A stretch of DNA of 64,000 bases from the NCBI GenBank assembly GCA_029378245.1, contig JARKIF010000126.1, positions 1 through 64,000 of the forward strand. The letters run 5' to 3'. Both the position numbers and the translations under genes were made by a program. Below, piece by piece: positions 12,217-22,795 of this stretch (positions are counted from its first letter, which is position 1; each line of letters begins with the position of its first letter). The notes beneath the pieces were generated by a model. That model did not search any database. It saw only the letters and a list, made by a program, of their open reading frames with translations, and had not been told where the DNA came from. The DNA comes from Roridomyces roridus. Taxonomy: Eukaryota > Basidiomycota > Agaricomycetes > Agaricales > Mycenaceae.

Positions 12217-13170
12217 TCGGTGCTGTTGGTTGCTTGCATCTTCACGTTCGGTACATGCTATTACTATCTAGATTGCGCGTTACTGCTGCTGTTTATAATT
12301 TGTAGGCGCTGGCGCCTTTCCTTGGATGAGACGCTGTATTTTTTAGGAACTGTATATATTCGATATCGTTATGCGAACGAGGGCCGACCCGTGTGCTGCT
12401 AAGCCGAATGGGAATTTCGGAATTTCGGGCTCATTCAACGGATACTCGGATCGGATATAGGAGGTTGCGTCGAGGTTAGCTGGGTTGAACTGTTGAAGCG
12501 CTCCGTCGGGACGCGGAAGCGCAAGCGGAGGACGATCCGGATCAGTTTGCCGAGAAACGGATCTTTCTGCACGTGGCGCGAAACAAGAGACTGGTGATCA
12601 ACTGGCGATGGGCATTTTGCAAGTCTTATCTCAGATCTCATTTCCTCAACGTAATCCAACTCGCCGCGGCCACTGAAGTTTCAGTTCATATAGGCAGGGT
12701 CGGACCACCGAGTCTTTCTGTCCTGTCTGACTCTGTGGGTTCCGCATGCTGTTGCTCCTGTCTGGACGGTTGAGCCGGTTGGCAAGGGTGGTTGGCAAGC
12801 GGCGGGCAACGACCGGTTATGGAAGCGGCCGCTCAAAACGCGATCTTTCGCATATTTATCTGCGAATCGGAATCAGGTCAAGGGCCTTTCTCCCTTACAA
12901 TTTAGAATGTCTTGTAGCCCTGGAGGAATTCAACCAACCATCCAACGAACCTGCCTCGGACTACTGCCACCATCAGCGGCGATTGAAGTACATACCAACC
13001 AAAAAGAGACATGCGTGGGTGTGTGTTTGATCAGCGTCTTTTCCCCGCTGGATCAAGTATGTAATAAATCCATGCGGGTGCTGTATCCGATGCTCTTTCT
13101 CTCCGCTTGACCGACCGACACATCTACATACCTATCCCGCCCGCTCCCTCTCCTCTCTCCCTCCAGAACA
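12217..13170. other. Intergenic region between the two G-alpha genes
   Basis: About 950 bases with no credible gene. It should contain the terminator of copy 1 and the promoter of copy 2. A pyrimidine-rich tract lies directly before the copy 2 ATG (about 13120-13168), as is common for fungal transcription starts. No repeat was recognised. Confidence 0.5.
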
Positions 13171-15280
13171 ATGCTACGTACTTCGACAAGATCGAGCGAG
13201 GCCTCGTTTGATGTGTTCGGCGCTGGGATGCGGCCACCTGCGAACGAGACGGACGAGGACAAGGCGCGCAGACTCGAGGCGGAACGCGAGGCGCTGAGGG
13301 TGTCCAAGACGATTGACGCGGCGCTCCTTGAGGGCAAGAAGGTGTTGGAGAGAAAGAAGAGGGCGGTTAAGATTCTCTTATTAGGTGCGTGCCCCTCCCG
13401 AGTCCCCGCTTTTTTCTCATGATATGTAGGTCAATCGGAATCGGGCAAGGTGAGCCACATACGCGAGCTTGGCGTCCTTCTTCTACTGAATCTTATTTAT
13501 TCAGAGTTCGGTCTTACGGAGTCAGTATGCATCGGCGCGTCTCTTTGCCAAGAGCTGATGTCTTGCAGATTTTCGGCTGGCTTTCACACCCAGATACTTT
13601 GAGAGAGAGCGAGTACTATGGAGGACGGTCATCCAGCTCAACCTCATTAGGTGCGTCTCCACTTTTCTTTTCTTTTCTTGTTCTCCTCGGACCGATCGCA
13701 TATCTCGCCTAGCTCGATCAAGAAAATCTTGAACACAATGCACGAAGAATGGACCGAAGCCGAATCCGCCTCATCGCCTACAATGCTAACAAGCCAACAC
13801 CGTCGACTCTCACTCGCCCTCTCCCCGCTCCTCGCATTCGAAACGAGCATCAGCCAGTTAATCGCGTCCGACGCAGGGGGGAACGGGTACGGCGTGACCG
13901 TGCGGCCAGGTGGTGGGTGGAAGGATCGGCTCACCGCGTCTTTGGGTCGGGCGTCTGGAGCGGCGCCAGCTCTCGGAGTCTCTGCTGAGCCTCCTACGGG
14001 TGGAAGTGGTCAACAGGATCCGACGCAAGTGACGCAGGTCCTTGCGGCTTGTCGGGATAATATCATCGCGTTGTGGGAGGACGATGCTGTGCGTGCGGTG
14101 TTGGCTGAGCGGGATGTGGATTTGGTTGAGGAGCCCGGATTGTGCGTGTCCATCCCTACGATTTGGCGGTTGTTGATTTTTTGTTAGCTTTTTGGACGAT
14201 ACGCCGAGGGTGACGGCGCTCGATTATGTTCCTTCCGACCGTGCGTACCTTTGTTTTCGTCGATTCGATTAACTAACCTAACGGCAGGGGACATCATGCG
14301 CGCGCGCATACGAACGCTTGGTGTTGAGGAACATTCATTCGTCACAGAATCAGGCTTCAGAGCAGGGACCGAATTCTTCATCACGGATGTATGTGGGAGT
14401 AGTCACCAGCGATCAACATGGGTGCGTCCTCTCCTCCCCTGAATGCATTCGCTTAAATGCATGACTAGATACCGTACTTCGATGACGGTGAATCTCCTCT
14501 TCCTCGCCGCCGCCGCTGCTGTTGATGCTGACGACAACAATCTCCAGTTCAAGCGATCCTCTTCCTCGCACCGCTACTTTTCTGGCAGAGTCTGGACGAG
14601 GACACCAAGACCAACCGTGTGGTAAGGAATTCGCATTATACATACGTCCGTATACAAGAGACTGACTGAGTGATACGAACACAGCAAGATTCGCTCGAGC
14701 TATGGCGGGAGATCGTCGGCAACCCGCTTCTCGCCAAGACTGCGTTCATTTTGCTGTTCAACAAGAAAGACATTCTTCAAGCGCACATCAACGCCGGCGT
14801 GGTGGTGAAAAAATATGTCCCGAGTTATGGGGAGAGGGCGAATGATGTGCCTTCGGTGACGAAATGTACGTGTTTGCTCTCCTCTTTGCTCTCCGCTTTC
14901 CCCCGCTCACCTCGCGATATGTTGTAGACTTCAGGGACAAGTTCTCCGCATACCTCGTACGTATCCCCGCTCCTTTCTCCTTTGTCGAATGGAGGTGCCT
15001 GACGACCGACAGCGCAAATTCTCCCCGGAGCCACGACCTTTTATATTTTACGAAACGGAGGCTATCGTAAGTTGTCGTCGTCGTCCTGCTATCTCCGTTC
15101 CTAGTTACTGACGGAATGCTCGCTCGCTCGGTTGTCAGGACACCAAATCGACGGCGGTAATCCTAGGAGAAGGTTCGTCCGATTTTCGCGCTCGTGCACC
15201 GTGCTCCTACTCACGATCAATCCAATTCAGTTCAAGAACAAATAATCCGCAACCACCTCAAAGATCTAGATGTGATGTGA
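13171..15280 (+). CDS. Divergent heterotrimeric G-protein alpha subunit, copy 2
   Basis: Exons: 13171-13384, 13430-13449, 13505-13520, 13569-13650, 13713-14141, 14188-14240, 14288-14421, 14469-14487, 14548-14631, 14695-14865, 14928-14956, 15013-15066, 15139-15172, 15231-15280 (462 aa, frame closes). P-loop GQSESGKSS, switch I MRARIRTLG, NKKD and a TEAIDT block are visible. Switch II reads DVCGSSHQRSTW, so the catalytic Gln is Ser. The start MLRTSTRSS has no myristoylation signal. All but one of the intron positions match copy 1, so the pair arose by tandem duplication; the intron at 11193-11242 of copy 1 has no counterpart. The helical-domain exon (429 bases) is longer than in copy 1 (354). 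Confidence 0.9.
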
Positions 15281-15689
15281 ATGAAAAACCCATGACTTCC
15301 AAATGCGCTGCGCTAGGTTCCTGCGCATGCCTTTTGGAGTGTTTTCTGTGCTGACCGTGGTAGAGGTATAGAATGAATGCCGATCGTCGACGATAATTCA
15401 TACTTCAAACCGAACTTCACGCTTGCCGGCCTACGTTGCGTGGCGCTAATGGAATCAAATCATTCGTATTAATTTCTGGGAGGGGTGGAGCGGAAGGGAG
15501 AAGGGGGAGGGAGAGAAGGAATCTATCTGTGTATCGATATTCGCTGGATCTACTTATTGCTGGGTGACCAAGTAAATTATGGAGTTGTTTGTTGTGCATA
15601 TTTCTAATTGCTATCTGGATTGTGGGATGTCGCGGGGAACGGAGTGGTAATGGCAGTGTTCAACTGTTGTGTGAGTATGGAGCAGGTGA
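15281..15689. other. Intergenic, 3' flank of G-alpha copy 2
   Basis: No gene or clear repeat seen. A purine-rich stretch lies near 15478-15520. Confidence 0.4.
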
Positions 15690-16072
15690 ATGCAGACCCG
15701 TCCGCCAGGAATGCTCCCTACCCTCGACGGCGACGTAAAGGATGCGGAGCGACTGGGAACGGGAGTCGCGATATCGCGACTCGCGAGTCTCTCTTACAGA
15801 ACCTATGTACTCGATTTCATCGAAGACGAAGACGAGATACCCCCAACTTGACGTTTAGCCCCGGTTCGATTCCGGGCAGGTCAATCTGTCGCTGCCTTCT
15901 TGACTTTCTTTTTTTGGTTCAGACAGGGAACTTCACTTACTTGGGAGAGACTTCAACTTGTCGAGTCCTATCCGAAACTATTCGTTCGTCGCGCACCCAA
16001 CCCACTGCGGATAGCCTGAATCCAGTCCGGGACCTGGCTGAGATACAACAACCGTCGGGGAACTCAGAAACT
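15690..16072 (+). repeat. tRNA-like repeat unit left of the copia element
   Basis: Contains CCCCGGTTCGATTCCGGG at about 15860-15877, a perfect tRNA T-arm hairpin with B-box core. Upstream 'atcgcgactcgcgagtctctcttacaga' landmarks match a second unit at 21060-21390 across the copia insertion. This suggests a SINE-like family with a tRNA-derived head that pre-dates the insertion. Confidence 0.55.
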
Positions 16073-16380
16073 TGTTGAAAGAGGTAAGGGCTGAGAGCAG
16101 AAGTGGGGGAAAAGTAGATGCATTCATCTCGAAAATCCGCTCCTTATATACCCTACAGAAACGGTCACGTGATACGGTAAGAGTCATATACGAGAACAAT
16201 AGTAACTAGGTTGTAGCTAGGGAGAACAATAGGAGTCCGAGTCAAGTACGAGTCATACGCGGCAGCGCGATGACTCCGAGAGGCGTTGAGTCAAGAAAGT
16301 GTGAGTCAAGAAATAAGAAGAACGCCTCGAGGCTGCAACTGGATGACTCGACAGTTTGCCTCGTGTCGTTCACTTCAACA
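16073..16380 (-). repeat. 3' LTR of the copia element
   Basis: 308 bp, identical to 20713-21020. It has the TG...CA ends typical of LTRs, extended here to a 7-bp inverted repeat. Confidence 0.97.
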
Positions 16381-16393
16381 CTCCCCCTCAAAC
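16381..16393 (-). other. Polypurine tract of the copia element
   Basis: On the minus strand the bases next to the 3' LTR read GTTTGAGGGGGAG, the expected plus-strand primer position for reverse transcription. Confidence 0.8.
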
Positions 16394-19300
16394 TCGAGTC
16401 ATCCCGAGTTTGCGGATCTGCTCTTCGTGTTGAGTTCGAGCGAGAGGTTTGGTGAATATATCAGCCAAATTCTGCTCGGATGCGCAGTGGGAAACTGACA
16501 CCTCGTTAGAGGCAACGACATCGCGGATGAAGTGATGCCGGATGTCAATGTGCTTTGAACGAGCGTGGTAGCCAGCGTTGAAGGTGAAATCAATCGCGCC
16601 GCGGTTATCAACAAGGATGGGTGTCGGCGCGGTTGGTGGAAGATCGAGTTCCGTGAAGAATGAGCGAAGCCATAGGTTCTCGCGTGCTGCGTGCGAGAGC
16701 GCGATATACTCGGCTTCCATGGTTGAAAGTGCAACCGTGGCCTGTTTCTTGGAAGACCAGGTTGTCGCTCCCCCTGCATATGTGAAAACATACCCAGAGA
16801 TTGATTTACGGTCGTCCAGATTGTTACCCCAATCGGCGTCCGTGTAGAGAGTGGGTTCGGAGAAGTCGGCGTACATTTCCTCGTCAGTTGAATTAGACGT
16901 GGAACAGTACATGATTCCCAGTGAGCTTGTTCCGCGAAGATAGCGGTATACCCGTTTGACGGCTGTGAGATGAACAGGGCCTGGATTGACGTTGAACTGA
17001 GAGAGGGTCTGGACTGTGTATGCAATGTCTGGACGAGTGGATATGGCGGCATACATGAGACCGCCGACCATCAATTGGTAGACACGTTTGATGTCCGGAT
17101 GGATCTCCGAGTCGGGCAGCTTGTGCAGCTTGACGTTGGGATCCATCGGCGTAGCAACGGGGTTGGAATTCTCCATGCCGTGCTGAGCGAGAATTTTCTT
17201 GATGTAGTTGGATTGGGTGATGGTGATGGACCGGCGTTTGCGGTTTCGGTGAATTTCCATGCCCAACAACTGTTTGGCCTCGCCGAGGCGGGTGATTTCG
17301 AAGGCGCTCTCGAGTTCATCCTCTGTGCGAGTGATCAACTCGAGGTTCGACGCGTAGATGGACATATCATCGACGTGCACAGCAACGATCGTGATATCGA
17401 GCCCCTCGCGTCGTACGTAGACGCAACGATCAGACAATAGTCGTTGAAATCCCATTTTCTGGAATTGCGCGTCTAAAGTCTCGTTCCAAACACGTCCGGC
17501 CTGTTTGAGGCCGTAGAGGGTTTTGAGAAGACGGAGAACTCGGGGAGTTCCGTCCGAAAAACCTTCGGGCTGTTTCATATAAATTTCTTCCTTGAGCTCA
17601 CCGTTTAGGTAGGCTCCCTTGACATCGACTAAGTGCATGTCGAGATCGTACTTGGCGGCGAGCGCCAGCAAGAGACGGTTCGTTTCGGCACGAACGACAG
17701 GTGATGAAATTTGATCCGGGTTGTAATCGGTGCCCGGGATTTCGGTATTTCCCAGGATGACAAGTCGGGCCTTGCGGCGCGCGATGTCACCTGCTTCATC
17801 AAGCTTGTTCCTGAACACCCACTTGTTCCCAAGAGCTTTGCGCCCCTCGGGTAACTCGGTGAGTTTGAATGTGCCCAGTTCTTCTAGCTGACGGAGTTCT
17901 TCCTCCATAGCTTTGTGCCATTCGTCGGCGCGGGGATGCTCGGCTGCTTGGCGATACGTGGCAGGCTCGACATCCACGGCTACATTGGCGACATCCTGCG
18001 AGTCGTGTGCGATGCGATGACGCCAAGCGTCTGGTTTCGCCGGAGATTGGTTTGCCGGGTTGCGAAGTTCACGCCAGTAAGTGTTATCGTTGTACACTTT
18101 GGGTCCTTCGGCAGCAGCTCGACGTGCGCGTGGCTCGCGCGGAGGCATCGTCAAGATTTTTCGTCCGCTTGGTGTCGCTGGGAGCGGCTCTGGCGACGGG
18201 TTATTTGTCTCAACCTCGGGCTCAGGTGCGTCCGATTGAGTGGCCTCTTTTGAATTCGGCTGACTCGAATCTGGCTCGCCATCGGTAGCTCTCTCCCCCT
18301 CGAGCCGATTCGGGTCGGTGGGGACGGCTGGCTGGGTGGTGTAGTCACCAGCTGCTGTCTGGAACACGACGTTCCGAGACTTCAGCACTTTGTGAGTCTT
18401 GGGCGCGTGATAGCGCCAGGCTCGCGAATCCTCCGAGATACCCACAAATCGGTAAGGCTTCGATTTTGGGGCGATCTTGGAGTCCTTATGACCCTGATTC
18501 AGAATCCAGCACTGGATTCCAAATTCCTGCAACGTCGCAACATCGGGTTTCGTACCCCAGAACGCCTCGTACGGCGTGATGTCGGACTTGAGTGAGGATG
18601 TAGGTGAGCGGTTGATGATGTAGACCGCGTAGCTAACGGCTTCGGGCCACAGAAAATGGGGCAAGTCGTGTGCGACAATCATGGCGCGCCCGCGCTCAAG
18701 GATTGTGCGATTAAGACGTTCCGAAGGGCCGTTCTGTGGAGGCGAGTAAGGAGCTGTTTCCTCGACTCTCATCCCCCGTGCTGCGAGTTTCTTACGCAGT
18801 GACTCTGATATGTATTCCCCTCCGTTGTCGAAACGGATTGCTTTGCATCGTTTACCGCATTGGGTGAGTATGAATTCGATGTAATTCTCGATGTGCTGCT
18901 GGGCGTCTGATTTGTTCTTCATCAGGCCGATTTTCTTGTGCTTTGTTGCACCGTCGGTAAACGTGATCATGTAGCGTTCACCGCTGATTCCCTTTGTGCG
19001 GGTAGGTCCCCAGACGTCTGTGTACGTCATCTCCCCGATCTCGGTGTACTCGCGCTGAGATTCCTTTGGATAGGGCTCAACGTGCTGTTTGGCCTGAATG
19101 CAGGTCGTGCACTGATCCATTTGAGTGGAGTCAGGTGCGATTTTCATTCCTGTGACCATGCCCTTAGCCGCTAATAGCTTCACAGACGCTGGGCTAAGGT
19201 GCCCGAACGCCCGGTGCCAGTCAGCGAGGCTGCGCCCGGCTGACACGGAAAAGGCGAGTGATGGTTCGACGGGATGAGGGCGGTTCGGCGCGACTGGGTG

Positions 19301-20575
19301 GACGTTCCCGAGTGCGTAAACGTCGCCGATATTCCTGCAATAGGCTAACTTGGCTCCCCCTTTGGAGGTGATCTCGACATCGAGGGTGCCGGCTAGAAAA
19401 TTGGCCGTGTGGCCGGCGCGGTGGAGTTTACCGAGTGATATCAGGTTGTATGGGGACGTCGGTAGGTACAGTACGCGTTGGAGCGTGACTGTTGTCGATT
19501 TGGATCCAATTTTGAATGCCAATTTGACTGAACCTTGGTCTGTTGCTGGTTGAGAACCAATTCCAACAATGTTGTGGTTGTCCAGCGCGGTGTACGTCCA
19601 GAAAATTCCTCTGTTGTTGGTGATGTGCACGCTGGCGCCGCTATCCAACAACCATGAGTCTTTGGTGAGTTTTCTGGGTTCATCGGCCATGAACACGACG
19701 TCGGCGTCGGAGCTCTCCTCGGCAACATGTGCTTTGGATGAACTGCCGTTGCCGCTGCGCTTCTGGTTGCGCGTGGAACGTTCGTGGTTCGCTTTGCGTT
19801 CTTGATCGGTGTATGTTTTTCCATTCTGCTTGTCGCGGCAGTCGCTGATGCGATGGCCAGGCCGACCGCAGTGGAAACAACCATCCGAATTGCGGGATTG
19901 ATCGCCGCTACGGGATTTCTGGAATTTCGACCTGCCGCCGAATGCGGGCAAGGCGGTGTCGTCGGCATCGGGTTTAGCGTCTGAGCGGCCTGCCTGTTGT
20001 AAAATTCGGGCGACGATGTCCTCGGATTCTGTGACACTGGCGAGGTCAATGCCCCCAACCCAGTTATCCCAGGAATCGGGGAGCGAGGTGAGAATTGTGG
20101 TAGCGAATTCGGCTTCCTCGATGATGCTGCCGTAGGTCTCTAATGAGCTGCGGAGCTGCGTGAGGTGCCTGATGTGCTCCTCAATGTTCTCGCCCTCGTT
20201 GCATGTCGCGCGGAATAGTTGACGTCGGAGGCGAATAATTGATATTGCTCCTTTAGGCTGATAGACGCGCTCGAGCTTTTCCCAAGCGTCTGCCGCGGTT
20301 TTGGCCTTCTGTATGTAAGCCATCGGGCCATCCCCGACGCGGAGACGTATAGCCGACAATGCCTTTCTCTGCTTTTTTCTCCATTTATCCCTCACGGCGA
20401 CCTCTGAAGCGTCGGCTTCGTCAATGACTTCGGGCTCTTTGCGCTGAGCGCCAATTACATAGTCGTCAAGGTCTTGGTCGGTGAGAATGTCGACCATTTT
20501 GGTCGACCATCCTGCGTACCCCTGTGCGTTCTCGAGCTGTTTAATGCGGTAAGCGGCGTTGGCGTTGTCCGACAT
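16388..20575 (-). CDS. Copia Gag-Pol polyprotein
   Basis: 1395 aa in a single frame starting MSDNANAAYRIKQLE. Domain order is that of Ty1/copia: Gag with a zinc knuckle CFHCGRPGHRISDC, aspartic protease WLLDSGASVHIT, then integrase before reverse transcriptase. The integrase zinc-binding part has HRAFGHL and CTTC; its core has Asp in TYTDVWGP, Asp in RFDNGGEY and Glu in PQNGPSERLNRT. The reverse transcriptase has KTLYGLKQAGRVWNE and the catalytic VHVDDMSIY. RNase H shows TDADWGNN and EAEYIALS. There is no frameshift or stop between Gag and Pol, so Gag excess must come from another mechanism. All catalytic residues I can identify are intact. Confidence 0.97.
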   Translation of the reverse strand: MSDNANAAYRIKQLENAQGYAGWSTKMVDILTDQDLDDYVIGAQRKEPEVIDEADASEVAVRDKWRKKQRKALSAIRLRVGDGPMAYIQKAKTAADAWEKLERVYQPKGAISIIRLRRQLFRATCNEGENIEEHIRHLTQLRSSLETYGSIIEEAEFATTILTSLPDSWDNWVGGIDLASVTESEDIVARILQQAGRSDAKPDADDTALPAFGGRSKFQKSRSGDQSRNSDGCFHCGRPGHRISDCRDKQNGKTYTDQERKANHERSTRNQKRSGNGSSSKAHVAEESSDADVVFMADEPRKLTKDSWLLDSGASVHITNNRGIFWTYTALDNHNIVGIGSQPATDQGSVKLAFKIGSKSTTVTLQRVLYLPTSPYNLISLGKLHRAGHTANFLAGTLDVEITSKGGAKLAYCRNIGDVYALGNVHPVAPNRPHPVEPSLAFSVSAGRSLADWHRAFGHLSPASVKLLAAKGMVTGMKIAPDSTQMDQCTTCIQAKQHVEPYPKESQREYTEIGEMTYTDVWGPTRTKGISGERYMITFTDGATKHKKIGLMKNKSDAQQHIENYIEFILTQCGKRCKAIRFDNGGEYISESLRKKLAARGMRVEETAPYSPPQNGPSERLNRTILERGRAMIVAHDLPHFLWPEAVSYAVYIINRSPTSSLKSDITPYEAFWGTKPDVATLQEFGIQCWILNQGHKDSKIAPKSKPYRFVGISEDSRAWRYHAPKTHKVLKSRNVVFQTAAGDYTTQPAVPTDPNRLEGERATDGEPDSSQPNSKEATQSDAPEPEVETNNPSPEPLPATPSGRKILTMPPREPRARRAAAEGPKVYNDNTYWRELRNPANQSPAKPDAWRHRIAHDSQDVANVAVDVEPATYRQAAEHPRADEWHKAMEEELRQLEELGTFKLTELPEGRKALGNKWVFRNKLDEAGDIARRKARLVILGNTEIPGTDYNPDQISSPVVRAETNRLLLALAAKYDLDMHLVDVKGAYLNGELKEEIYMKQPEGFSDGTPRVLRLLKTLYGLKQAGRVWNETLDAQFQKMGFQRLLSDRCVYVRREGLDITIVAVHVDDMSIYASNLELITRTEDELESAFEITRLGEAKQLLGMEIHRNRKRRSITITQSNYIKKILAQHGMENSNPVATPMDPNVKLHKLPDSEIHPDIKRVYQLMVGGLMYAAISTRPDIAYTVQTLSQFNVNPGPVHLTAVKRVYRYLRGTSSLGIMYCSTSNSTDEEMYADFSEPTLYTDADWGNNLDDRKSISGYVFTYAGGATTWSSKKQATVALSTMEAEYIALSHAARENLWLRSFFTELDLPPTAPTPILVDNRGAIDFTFNAGYHARSKHIDIRHHFIRDVVASNEVSVSHCASEQNLADIFTKPLARTQHEEQIRKLGMTRV

Positions 20576-20693
20576 GGTGACGGCGAGTTATTGCAAGTGG
20601 TAGAGGATAGCTGTGAAATGTGCTTGTAGGACGTGACGAATGGAGTGCGAGCTGAGTTCAAGTTGTTCTAAGCAATGTACTAAGTAGTCAGTT

Positions 20694-20712
20694 AGGGCCG
20701 GGGCCCATAACC
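20694..20712 (-). other. Primer-binding site of the copia element
   Basis: Next to the 5' LTR the minus strand reads GGTTATGGGCCCCGGCC. Its complement, GGGGCCCATAACC, closely resembles the anticodon arm of initiator tRNA-Met (CAT anticodon). This fits priming by an internal half-tRNA fragment, as known for Drosophila copia and yeast Ty5, and not by the tRNA 3' end. Confidence 0.7.
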
Positions 20713-21020
20713 TGTTGAAAGAGGTAAGGGCTGAGAGCAGAAGTGGGGGAAAAGTAGATGCATTCATCTCGAAAATCCGCTCCTTATATACCCTACAGAA
20801 ACGGTCACGTGATACGGTAAGAGTCATATACGAGAACAATAGTAACTAGGTTGTAGCTAGGGAGAACAATAGGAGTCCGAGTCAAGTACGAGTCATACGC
20901 GGCAGCGCGATGACTCCGAGAGGCGTTGAGTCAAGAAAGTGTGAGTCAAGAAATAAGAAGAACGCCTCGAGGCTGCAACTGGATGACTCGACAGTTTGCC
21001 TCGTGTCGTTCACTTCAACA
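20713..21020 (-). repeat. 5' LTR of the copia element
   Basis: 308 bp and identical to 16073-16380. On the minus strand it precedes the primer-binding site and Gag-Pol. A TATA-like stretch, TATATA, lies near 20786 and is probably the element promoter. Confidence 0.97.
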
Positions 21021-21025
21021 AAACT

Positions 21026-21720
21026 GAACAAGTTCATTGCATGATCTACGAAGAGGTATACATAGAATGCAGACCCGCGAGCAATGCTCCTTGTGGAATG
21101 ATCTTGTGAGCGGCAGAGCCCGGTTCGACTCCGGGGTGGGTGTTAACGCGGAACCTGTTCGTTTCTTTTGCTACATTTTCATACCCTCGCCGGGAACGTA
21201 TCATAGGCGGGATGACTCGAAGTGGAGGGGCATCGCGACTCGGGAGGCTCTGTTACAGACCCCGTGTACCCTATGTACTGGAGCTCATCTCGACGACAAG
21301 ATATCCAGGAACCCGGTACCCTGGTTCGATTCCGGGCAGTCACACATTGATGCGTATTGTGATAGTTTTTTTGTTCACACAGATAAATAACTCAACATTA
21401 GAGACTTGCAAAAGTTCAATTTGTCAATCATGCCCGGGTCGGATTGCAAGCCAATCAATCTGGTCAGCGCTGTTCCAAAATGACCCTGAGCGACTCGAAA
21501 GTGGAGCTCTTGCAGACCAATTGCATATACCCTTGCACGTTTGCCTTTTTACAGAGAACTCAACTTACCCTTGAAAGGGTTTCGCCGTTTCGCGAGTCCC
21601 GTCTGAATCATGCCCGATTGCAAACACAGCGCTGGTTCGCGCTGCTACAAATTCCGCTGAAAAGCCTCAATAGTCAATTCACAGAACCCACCCCGCGAAT
21701 CATCGTATAACAGGCTTCGA
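21026..21720 (+). repeat. tRNA-like repeat units right of the copia element
   Basis: Two T-arm-like hairpins with B-box cores occur: CCCGGTTCGACTCCGGG near 21120 and CTGGTTCGATTCCGGG near 21321. The 21220-21340 part matches the unit at 15770-15880. A further internal direct repeat ('tcatgcccg...ttgcaa' and 'cagcgctg' landmarks) occurs at 21427-21480 and 21607-21660. Confidence 0.55.
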
Positions 21721-21845
21721 CCTCCTTACATCCTCTGGTCCGATTTCCCCTCGCCCCGGTGTTTCTTTTCTTGGACAGGATTAACGTGGATTTATGGTAC
21801 GCCGATCCAGAGAAGTTTCTATAATCTAACCTCTACCACCCGCAC

Positions 21846-22795
21846 CTAAGACGAGGGAGGAGCGACAGCAGTTTCAGGCCCGCCGAGCTGCTGCTGCACG
21901 ATGTTCTTGTTGAGTAGCTTGGCGTAGCGTGGTTGGACGAAGAGTGCGCTACGAAGGTGGTTAAGTGAGAGGAAGACTGGGATAAAATACACGCACTCTG
22001 CTTCGACCAAGACCGTCCCCGACAGGTCCTCTATCTGCCCAGCGACAAAGGCTTTACGTCCCCTCAGCTCGACCAGCCGCGTTTTTATCACAACAAACTG
22101 GTTTTTTCAGTCGTCGTCAAGAATAGAGGACGAAAACGCACCTGGTCCGCCCTCGTCGGCGCCTTGTACTTCAAATTCATCGTCGCCGTCACCGCCACCT
22201 TGTCCGGCAAATTCGTAATCGAATTCCTCGCCAACGCCTCATCCAGCAGCGTCGCCAGCAGCCCGCCATGGATGATCCCATCGTGCCCGCACAGCCCACG
22301 GCCCAAATGGACGAATATCACCGCCTCGCTCTCGTCCCGACGCACACGTGCCAGCGGTAGCAGTGCGAGTCGACCGGGGCCAGCGAGGGCACCGGGTGTG
22401 AGCTTGTTCGCACGGAGGGGTTCGGGGAGGTTGGCGTGCGGCCGCGTTTCGTACCATTCGGCGGTGTCGGCACGTGCGCGATGGGTGGTGAGCAGGGGGA
22501 GAGATTGGAGCTGCGCTTCGAGAGCGGCGACATGTGCGAGGGCTTCTGGGGAAGTGAGATTCGCTGGCAGCGCTGGTGCTGGGCGTGGATAGAGGAGGGT
22601 GAGGGCAGACGGTGGATAAATGGAGCCGACAGTGTATGCACCGAGGGAGACAGCGGCGACGAGAGATGCAGTGGCGATGGGGCCAAGGCTGAAGCTACGG
22701 CGTGGGGGAGGAGTGGTGGATGTCGTCCGGGCCAGGAATTGGGTGCGGGAGAGTCTCGAGAGCGGCCGCCCGTGGCGAAGAAGGACGCTGCTCAT
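21846..22795 (-). CDS. Hotdog-fold thioesterase-like protein, probably mitochondrial
   Basis: Exons on the minus strand: 22142-22795, 21997-22097, 21846-21948 (285 aa, frame closes). The first 40 residues are Arg/Ser/Thr-rich with no acidic residue, a good mitochondrial presequence, followed by a membrane-spanning stretch around residues 41-60 (ATASLVAAVSLGAYTVGSI). The hotdog core has GHDGIIHGGLLATLLDEAL, the motif of 4HBT-type acyl-CoA thioesterases, then LKYKAP and a closing beta region. Overall layout resembles fungal Fmp10-type proteins of the inner mitochondrial membrane. The acyl substrate is unknown. It is transcribed towards the copia-containing block and stands alone. Confidence 0.85.

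Larger units (their letters stand above)
16073..21020 (-). mobile_element. Intact Ty1/copia LTR retrotransposon
   Basis: A 4948-bp element on the minus strand. Two 308-bp LTRs are identical at every base and begin TGTTGAA and end TTCAACA. The insertion is flanked by a perfect 5-bp duplication, AAACT, at 16068-16072 and 21021-21025. One uninterrupted Gag-Pol frame fills the interior, with a primer-binding site next to the 5' LTR and a purine tract before the 3' LTR. Identical LTRs imply very recent insertion, and the element may still be mobile. Confidence 0.97.
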
